Shown piece after piece: positions 58,245 to 64,000 of a DNA stretch of 64,000 nt. The DNA comes from Boswellia sacra (Eukaryota > Streptophyta > Magnoliopsida > Sapindales > Burseraceae), in assembly GCA_013180625.2 (NCBI GenBank), contig SNVD02013979.1, forward strand, positions 682,001 through 746,000. The letters run 5' to 3'. The notes below the pieces were generated by a model. It searched no databases. It had not been told where the DNA came from and saw only the letters and a program-made list of their open reading frames with translations. A program made the translations under genes and the position numbers. How positions within the stretch are numbered: position 1 is the stretch's first letter; every line of letters starts with the position of its first letter.

Positions 58245-59025
58245 TGTAAGTTTTAAAGCAACAAACTTAGTTATGTAAAACAAAACTATAGCAGTTATGT
58301 AAAATATAACATACGTAAATGAAAATTGTACAAAGGAGTTTTTACGTGGTTAAACTTAGTCAAGCCTACATCCACGGGCAGTCAAACTGCAATTTAGTAT
58401 GACATTCACGTTTACAAAGACTAGGACTTTACAGTTGGTGAATCACACTCATTACACTCACCTTTCCTATATAAACCTGTGTTCTAATCACCAAGAACTC
58501 TATACATAGTAATCAACTTCTTTTCTTGTTGCACTTTTCACAATTTGAGTCCCTTTGAAATTGTATTACAAAAGCCCAAAGAGATAATTACACTCTCTGG
58601 TTAATCACAATCATGATAAGTGAAGAATACTTATCGCTACTCAAGCTTAATGTACTAAAGACTTCTAGTTATACATGTCCAACAAACTTTCCTTATTGAA
58701 CAAGGATTCTTCAAGACCGTCCCAATTTGTATATTATCTTGTAAATCTTGCAAATATAGGAAAGCTAAACCACGTTAGAATATCGAATAAATACACACAA
58801 TATATATCCTTCCTAAAGTGAGACATATTCAACATTTTCTAATGTAAATTCAAATCCATATCCCGAAAATATTATCCGATTAAGTAACACTTATTTGAAT
58901 TCGTTAAAACAAGAAAGTAATAAATTAACAAATATCACAAGATTTGTTTTCTCCAAAATGCCAACACATCAATGCCATATAGATTGATCAGGACATATAG
59001 TAGTCCACGTGGCATTATCCTAACA
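58245..59025 (-). repeat. LTR of a Copia-type element inserted in the aminotransferase pseudogene
   Basis: It is bounded by TGTAAGTTTTAAAG and GGCATTATCCTAACA (781 bp). Directly to the right, the minus strand reads GCCAAAAGGGGAGAT, a typical Copia PPT, so this is a 3' LTR on the minus strand. Internal sequence continues to about 59124, where element C starts. Confidence 0.68.
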
Positions 59026-59040
59026 ATCTCCCCTTTTGGC
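59026..59040 (-). other. Polypurine tract of the Copia-type element
   Basis: The minus strand GCCAAAAGGGGAGAT abuts the LTR start TGTTAGGATAATG. Confidence 0.65.
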
Positions 59041-59124
59041 ATTTTGTGAGAAAAACAACAGATTAATGTAACTTGCAAATAGTTAGTTTAAAATAACCAT
59101 AACTAAATCAATAGATAAAAAGCA

Positions 59125-60549
59125 TGATAGGTGTCTATTTATGTATTACTTTTATATCAATTCATCCATGTTTCTTTGCTATATTCCTTGGTATTTTTAT
59201 ATTTTTGTGTGGTTTTGATGTTTGTAGGAGTTTTGGAGCAACTTGCACAAAAATGGAGTAAAACCCTTCATTTTCACCTCTGCTAGTCAACCATCTTCTC
59301 GGATTTAATTGTATTGATATACAATGAACCCGATGACATATTATATACCGTTGGAAAGCTCTCGAAGTCTATTTTCTGGAGAAATTTACGGTTTATAAAT
59401 CCATTCAGTGTACCAAAAGTTCTAATCAAAACAGTGTGAGATGTATAGAAATATAATTCCACAAGTCACTGTAGCATGTATAATACGGGGTACTGTAGCA
59501 AGCCACTGTAGCAGAGTATTTAAACACATTTTAGGGTTTTATTTTTAGAACTTGAAGGGGGGAAAACGTGGGAAGAGGCTGCATTTCTGGATTTCTCTCA
59601 TCCATTGGAGTTCTTGAAGGAGAAAGAAGATTTTGAAAGAGGAGGAGCTACAATTCCAAGAAGATTCATCTACAAAGAAGATTTTCAAAGAATTTGCTAA
59701 GTTCTTTCTTTCCTTTTCAATTCTGGAATTTCTCTGTATTGTATTTGTTATTGTGATTGAATATGTGTAACTAAATCTGAATTGGTTGAGGGTGATTTCA
59801 AAGCCCTTGATATGGTTTTTGTGAGTTGATTGTGCAAGAATTGTTATCCAATTCTCTAATTGAAGTTGCTTGTATTTTCCCATATCTAATGCTTATGATT
59901 GCTTGCTGATTGTATTTGGAATGGCCAACTGAATATAATCTGGTTGTTGTCTATTGCTAGAGTAGAAATCTTGATCCGTAATTGTCTTGAATTTCTAATC
60001 CTTAGTAGCAAAATTGTGATCAGAGATTGCAATTGGAGAATACAACCTAAGTTAAATAATCCGAGCTTGTGTGTTTATTGCTTAGATCAACCTATCTTTC
60101 TTATCGTAATGCATCCATTGAATTAAATTTAGAGAGCTTGTTCTAGGTTGTTTAATGGATAGAGATTAAATAAAGAGCCTGTTTTATTTAACAACAAAGT
60201 AAGGAAAGATTGGGATAACAGAGCTTGTTGTTATCTACGGTTGATAATTTCAATGGTGTAATTGGATGACAATTCTACATTAATTCGCAAATCCATATCT
60301 TGTGGTAGAAAAGGATCCCTTAACCAGATTTCTCCCATTGATTTTTCATTCAAATTTACTTTCTGTTTTGTTATTCTTTACTTGCATTCTTATTTCATTT
60401 AGTAAATCATTCAACAAAAATCCCCCCTGTTTAGTTTATTGTTGCTGAAAATAACAAATTCAATTAGAATCAATCCTCGTGGGAACGATATCTTACTTAT
60501 CATTTTATTACTTGTGCGACTAGTATACTTGCTAGTTTCGAACGCATCA
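59125..60549 (+). repeat. 5' LTR of element C
   Basis: TGATAGGTGTCTATTT at the start, TTCGAACGCATCA at the end, 1425 bp. The CCTCGTGGGAACGATATC block near the end is shared with other Athila LTRs here. The partner LTR is outside the window. Confidence 0.78.
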
Positions 60550-60555
60550 AGTTTT

Positions 60556-60573
60556 TGGCGCCGTTGCCGGGGA
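60556..60573 (+). other. Primer binding site of element C (tRNA-Asp)
   Basis: TGGCGCCGTTGCCGGGGA is the reverse complement of the plant tRNA-Asp 3' end plus CCA. It starts 6 bp after the LTR. Confidence 0.9.
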
Positions 60574-60663
60574 TTGATTTTCTAATCGATTTGTTATTTT
60601 GTTTTCATTGTTGATTCGTATTTTGTTTGTTTTTCTTTTCTGATTGTTTGTGTTTAGGCGACA

Positions 60664-61297
60664 TGGCAGTAAACTTCCAACAATTCAGTAGCCGATTTGA
60701 GCCACAATACATTGGAGAGTAAATGAGGTAAGCACTCCGAACATTGAACAACAGCTTTCTGAGCTAACCTCTCTTGTGGAAAACATGGCTGTAGGACATA
60801 TGCAGAAATCTTATGCATGTGGGGTATATTCTACCATGGAGCATCCAATCGACATGTATCCAACTTTACAAGAAGAATATATGGAACAAGCCAATGCCAT
60901 GGGTGGATTTCCAGGACAAACAAGGCAATGGTATGATCCCTTCTCTAACACTTACAATGCTGGATGGGAAGATCACCCTAATTTCAGTTATTGGAATTAT
61001 CAACCAATCGTCCCAAATGCCATACCAAATCAGCCACAAGGTTTTAATCAACTTAGAGTGCAACAACCATTTCAAATGCAACCACCACCAATGCCACAAC
61101 CAGCATCACAACCAGCTTCAGAAAACTCAGGTATGTCACTCCAGGATATTGTTAATGCACTTGCCACTAACACAATGCAATTCCAGCAGGAAACTGGGGC
61201 AAGTATCCAAAACCTGGCAAATCAAATGGGACAATTGGCCACTAGCATGAGCAAATTCGAGGGCCAAGCTCAGAAGAATTATCTTGTCAAACGGTGA
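60664..61297 (+). pseudogene. Gag remnants of element C
   Basis: ATG 60664 opens a short N-terminal piece (MAVNFQQFSSRFEPQYIGE, then stop). The central gag domain is missing. A C-terminal part (60776-61297) follows with a zinc-knuckle position reading CGVYSTMEHPIDMYP, where the second and fourth Cys-type ligands are Tyr. NTYNAGWEDHPNFSYWN and a Gln/Pro-rich tail follow. An internal deletion and two lost metal ligands make gag inactive. Confidence 0.8.
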
Positions 61298-61404
61298 TCA
61301 ATCCAAGAGAGAATTCTTGTGCGATAACTTTGCAAAATGGAGAGTAATTAGATGTCCTACCAAAGAAATCACAAACTGATGAAGGAGATGACACCACTTC
61401 CACC

Positions 61405-62184
61405 ATGAACAAAACACTGACTTCTCAGGTAAATCCTATGACTCCCATTCCTTCATATGTGTCTCCTCCACTTTTTCCTAGTAGATTTGCAAAATCGAAG
61501 GAGGAACAAGAACAAGAAATCCTGGAAACTTCTCACAAAATCGAGGTAAATATACCACTTCTGGATGCTATCGAGCAAGTACCTCATTATACAAAATGTC
61601 TCAAGGAGTTATGCACCAGCAAAAGAAAGTTAAAAAGAAATGAGAAAGTAAGTGTGGGGGAAGATGTTTCAGTTGTATTGCAAAGGAAAATTCCTCCAAA
61701 GTGCAAAGATCTAGGTACGTTCACCATGCCATGCACCATTGGTAAAACCAAGTTTGAAAGAGTTATGTTAGATTTAGAAGCATCTATTAACATCATGCCA
61801 TATTCTATTTATGCTTCTTTAAATCTTGGACCTTTTGCGGAAACTGGTATTACCATTCAAATTGCTGATCATTTTAATGCATATACCAAAAGAGTTGTGG
61901 AAGATGTGCTTGTGCAGGTGAATCAATTGGTTTTCCCAGCAAACTTCTATGTCCTTGAAATAGAGGATGAGACATCTCCTAATCCAACTCCGATTCTTTT
62001 AGGGAGACCATTCTCGAAAACTGTTAGAACTAAGATTGATGTTCATGATGGCACTCTCATCATAGAGTTTGATGGCAAGGTGATATGTTTCAATATTTTT
62101 GAGGCAATGAGGTACTCTAGTGACTTACATTCTGTTTTGCAGTTGACGTTGTTGATTCTTTGCCACAACAATGTTTTGAGTTAA
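61405..62184 (+). pseudogene. Protease region of element C with altered active site
   Basis: EVNIPLLDAIEQVPHYTKCLKELC precedes the protease. The active-site stretch reads MLDLEASINIMPYSIYASLNLG, i.e. DLEAS where element A has DLGAS. The Gly-to-Glu change should abolish cleavage. VVEDVLVQVNQLVFPANFYVLEIE and ILLGRPFSKTVRTKIDVHDG follow. The frame is open for 259 codons from Met 61405, but it is separated from gag by stops. Confidence 0.83.
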
Positions 62185-62384
62185 CTCGCAAGAATGGATT
62201 GGATATAGCTATTAATGTGAGCACATAGGACAGAAAATTCTAAGAAGTCAGAAATTTTGATACAAGTGTCCAAAAGAAATGGAGGAAGTTGTGACAAGCT
62301 TAGATGAGACCATAGCAATAACCACAATAGGTCTGATGTTTCGTACATTCAATTTCCTTTATCTAATGAGAAAATCTTCCTTCT
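62185..62384. other. Protease-RT linker remnant of element C
   Basis: Decayed linker with several stops. No domain is recognised. Confidence 0.4.
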
Positions 62385-62660
62385 GTGATGACAGCCCCTG
62401 CCTTGAGACTTAAGCTTCTTCCAGATCATTTGAGGCATGGATTCTTGAGTGAGAATGATCCTTTGCCAATTATAATAGAAATGGGCCTTGTACGAATACA
62501 AGAAGAGAAACTCGTCAGAATACTTACAGACCACAAAATAGCTATTGGGTGGACGATTGCTAACATCCAAGGCCCAGCCATATGCATGCACCAATTCTTG
62601 TTGGAAAAAGGATCCAAGCCCACTAGAGAAGCAAAGTAGAGATTGGACCCTGCCATGATG
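62385..62660 (+). pseudogene. First part of RT in element C
   Basis: LRLKLLPDHLRHGFLSENDPLPIII, EEKLVRILTDHKIAIGWTIA, GPAICMHQFLLEKGSKPTRE and, after a stop, RLDPAMMEP correspond to the RT entry of elements A and B. The palm, RNase H and integrase are missing: 62665 passes straight into the post-pol motif. Confidence 0.8.
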
Positions 62661-62669
62661 GAACCAACG

Positions 62670-62715
62670 TCGGGCTGAGGACGTTAAACCAAGCGCTTAT
62701 TGGGAGGCAACCCAA
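62670..62715 (+). other. Post-pol motif of element C
   Basis: CTGAGGACGTTAAACCAAGC then GGGAGGCAACCC matches 23150-23206 of element B. It marks the right edge of the pol deletion. Confidence 0.6.
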
Positions 62716-63122
62716 TGTTTTTGAAAAATAAATAAAAAAAAGAAAAGAAAAAATAAAATGAGATAATAATGATTGATTTTTGTGTCTCGAGGAGATTCCT
62801 TTCGTAGGCCATCAAATTGATCAGGTTTTATCTCTCTTTGCCATCTGTCTTATTTGTTTTTATATTTTTTACTTGTTTTTGACTTTTGTTTGCTATTATG
62901 TTGTTATCTCTTTTATGTGTCTTTAGTTTCGTTTCTGCTCTTTTCTTTTCCTTCCTTTTGTTTAATTTGATTATTCTGTACTTCGAACTCATTTGTGCAA
63001 CAGCTTGAGGAAACACTGAAACAAGAATTGAAGCCACTGCTTGAAGGTTTGAAGCGCGCATATCTTGGAGAAGAATAGACTCAAACGGATTACTGGTAAT
63101 ATCTTTCCTTTTCTCCTCTTCA
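62716..63122 (+). other. Leader before the Cys4 ORF of element C, with a possible splice acceptor
   Basis: A pyrimidine-rich run ends in TTTGTGCAACAG (62993-63004), a plausible acceptor. It is followed by LEETLKQELKPLLEGLKRAYLGEE and a stop, text resembling the protease-RT linker of Athila (compare ELKPLPEGLKYAYL in element A). This may be a small duplicated piece of pol. Confidence 0.4.
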
Positions 63123-63677
63123 ATGGATGCCGATATCTTTCTGTCGAACCTTCGTAAATATTTCCCTTCACTTCCTCAAAATGCTGTGTTTAAAATTTAT
63201 AAAGTACGGATGACTAGACTTTGGGCGTTGATGCTCCTAAATGTGCCTGCTGATATCCGATGGCTTATCGAAGCCAAGGTGAGATTGTCCGGTGAGCCGG
63301 ACATTAATCTCGCAAAATACATGCCTGGTCTAGGAAAGAGCTACTACGCCAAGAGGCGAAGAGCGAAAAGGTTACAAGTATGTTATAAATGTGCTAGATG
63401 GAATTGTAACCAGACTTGTCGTTCATTAGGTTTTGCGTCCAGGAATAGAGAAGATAAACTTTCATTTATTAAGAATGGTTTGAGTAATGAGTCGCTGGAT
63501 AATGTTTTGTTAACTCTCGAGTCACATTCTTGTGGACTTGTTCAGCGTGAATTGCTTAATCTATGGACACAATTTCGTGATGAATTGCAGTGTTATAGTC
63601 TAGGGAATCTGACTAAAAACGACCCTGTTTGCCAGTTTATAAGAAAACTGGATGGGAAGCAAATCCCCGACTCATAG
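63123..63677 (+). CDS. Intact small basic Cys4 protein, nucleic-acid-binding-like (accessory ORF of element C)
   Basis: 184 codons from ATG 63123 to TAG 63675-63677. An N-terminal LRKYFPSLPQNAVFKIYKV region comes first. Then come a helix-rich middle (WALMLLNVPADIRWLIEAKV), a strongly basic stretch KSYYAKRRRAKRLQ (72-85), and four cysteines C87, C90, C95 and C99 (CYKCARWNCNQTC). SLGF and KLSFIKNGLSNESLDNVL follow, and a C-terminal half with LLNLWTQFRDEL and CQFIRKLDGKQIPDS. A homologue in element A shares the whole layout, so the gene belongs to the retrotransposon family. The basic-then-Cys4-then-FIKxGL order resembles the cysteine-rich nucleic-acid-binding proteins of carlaviruses. A role in RNA binding, packaging or silencing suppression is inference only. 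It is open while gag, protease and pol beside it are broken. Confidence 0.82.
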   Translation: MDADIFLSNLRKYFPSLPQNAVFKIYKVRMTRLWALMLLNVPADIRWLIEAKVRLSGEPDINLAKYMPGLGKSYYAKRRRAKRLQVCYKCARWNCNQTCRSLGFASRNREDKLSFIKNGLSNESLDNVLLTLESHSCGLVQRELLNLWTQFRDELQCYSLGNLTKNDPVCQFIRKLDGKQIPDS

Positions 63678-63752
63678 AAGGCGTTTCAGCCGTTACTGGA
63701 CGTAAAACCAGAGGAAGATGTGAGCCACAATCACAACTACTTGTATATTTGA
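63678..63752 (+). other. In-frame extension after the Cys4 TAG in element C
   Basis: 24 codons follow the TAG in frame up to TGA 63750-63752 (LLDVKPEEDVSHNHNYLYI). The element A copy is nearly the same in protein terms. Most differences are at third codon positions. Confidence 0.4.
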
Positions 63753-63889
63753 ATGTGTGTTGTTGTTGTCGAATTTTATTTCTTTCTTGTTTCGTTTGAT
63801 CTGATTATCAATGTTGTTTTTGTGTTTTTGTTATTTGTTGATTTTGTTTGTTTTAATTTCAAGTTTTCTTTTTGACAAACCAGATGACT

Positions 63890-64000
63890 ACCCCATGATA
63901 TAAGCACACGTAGGAGACAAGTGTTGCGGTTTTTTTCAAACCCCACCGAAAGTTTATCTCCATTTTTCATGCACACGTGGGCGACAAGGCGTGGAGGTTT
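63890..64000 (+). repeat. Start of an imperfect tandem repeat at the window end
   Basis: GCACACGTAGGAGACAAGTG (63903) and GCACACGTGGGCGACAAGGC (63971) are followed by similar GxGG(T)TTT text, unit about 68 bp. The sequence runs out of the window. Confidence 0.55.

Larger units (their letters stand above)
59125..64000 (+). mobile_element. Third Athila-type element ('element C'), pol deleted, Cys4 ORF intact
   Basis: It comprises a 5' LTR (59125-60549), tRNA-Asp primer site, gag remnants, protease, the first part of RT, then an abrupt passage to the post-pol motif, followed by the Cys4 ORF and repeat-bearing 3' sequence that runs out of the window. It inserted into the Copia-type element whose LTR ends at 59025. 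It belongs to the same family as element A by primer site, gene content and accessory ORF. Confidence 0.85.

Overview
The window is nuclear DNA of a flowering plant, most likely a eudicot. It is AT-rich and packed with nested, decayed transposable elements: Ty3/gypsy elements of the Athila and Tat types, Copia-like LTRs, CACTA, Mutator-like, hAT-like and MITE elements. I cannot name the species. The only intact-looking host gene is a nicotianamine synthase on the minus strand at 41591-42451. A tyrosine-aminotransferase-like gene at 56538-58244 is broken.

Region by region. 1-10203: a minus-strand Athila-type retrotransposon ('element A', tRNA-Asp primer site), with its 3' LTR cut by the window edge. 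Between integrase and 3' LTR it carries two extra genes: a small basic Cys4 protein and an intronless cytokinin-activating-enzyme (LOG) homologue with one stop codon. 10204-19733: the 3' half of a plus-strand Tat-type element (end of integrase, antisense plant-mobile-domain ORF, tandem repeats, PPT, 3' LTR), into which element A and a probable solo LTR (13170-14471) inserted. 19755-29146: the 3' part of a second Athila element ('element B': degraded protease, RT, RNase H, integrase, a Transposase_32-like ORF, PPT, 3' LTR), into which the Tat element inserted. 29147-35713: non-coding sequence with a relic of a NAS-type promoter, an exact 141-bp tandem duplication and a solo LTR. 35714-40799: a 5.1-kb non-autonomous CACTA element with TAG target duplications and large arrays of a GCGACGAAA palindrome. 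41-43 kb: the NAS gene. 43-56 kb: microsatellites, minisatellites, a long-TIR Mutator-like element, a MITE with an 11-bp target duplication and a hAT-like element with an internal minisatellite. 56.5-58.2 kb: the aminotransferase pseudogene, cut by a Copia-type LTR (58245-59025), which is followed by a third Athila element ('element C', 59125 to past the window end). Element C has lost most of pol but keeps an intact copy of the Cys4 ORF found in element A.

The point of most interest is the Athila family represented by A and C. Both use a tRNA-Asp primer site and both carry the same accessory Cys4 gene, which resembles the nucleic-acid-binding proteins of carla-type plant viruses. A also carries a LOG homologue. 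The in-frame sequence after the Cys4 stop codon is conserved between the two copies. All statements rest on reading this sequence alone; family names come from remembered motif knowledge and no search was run.
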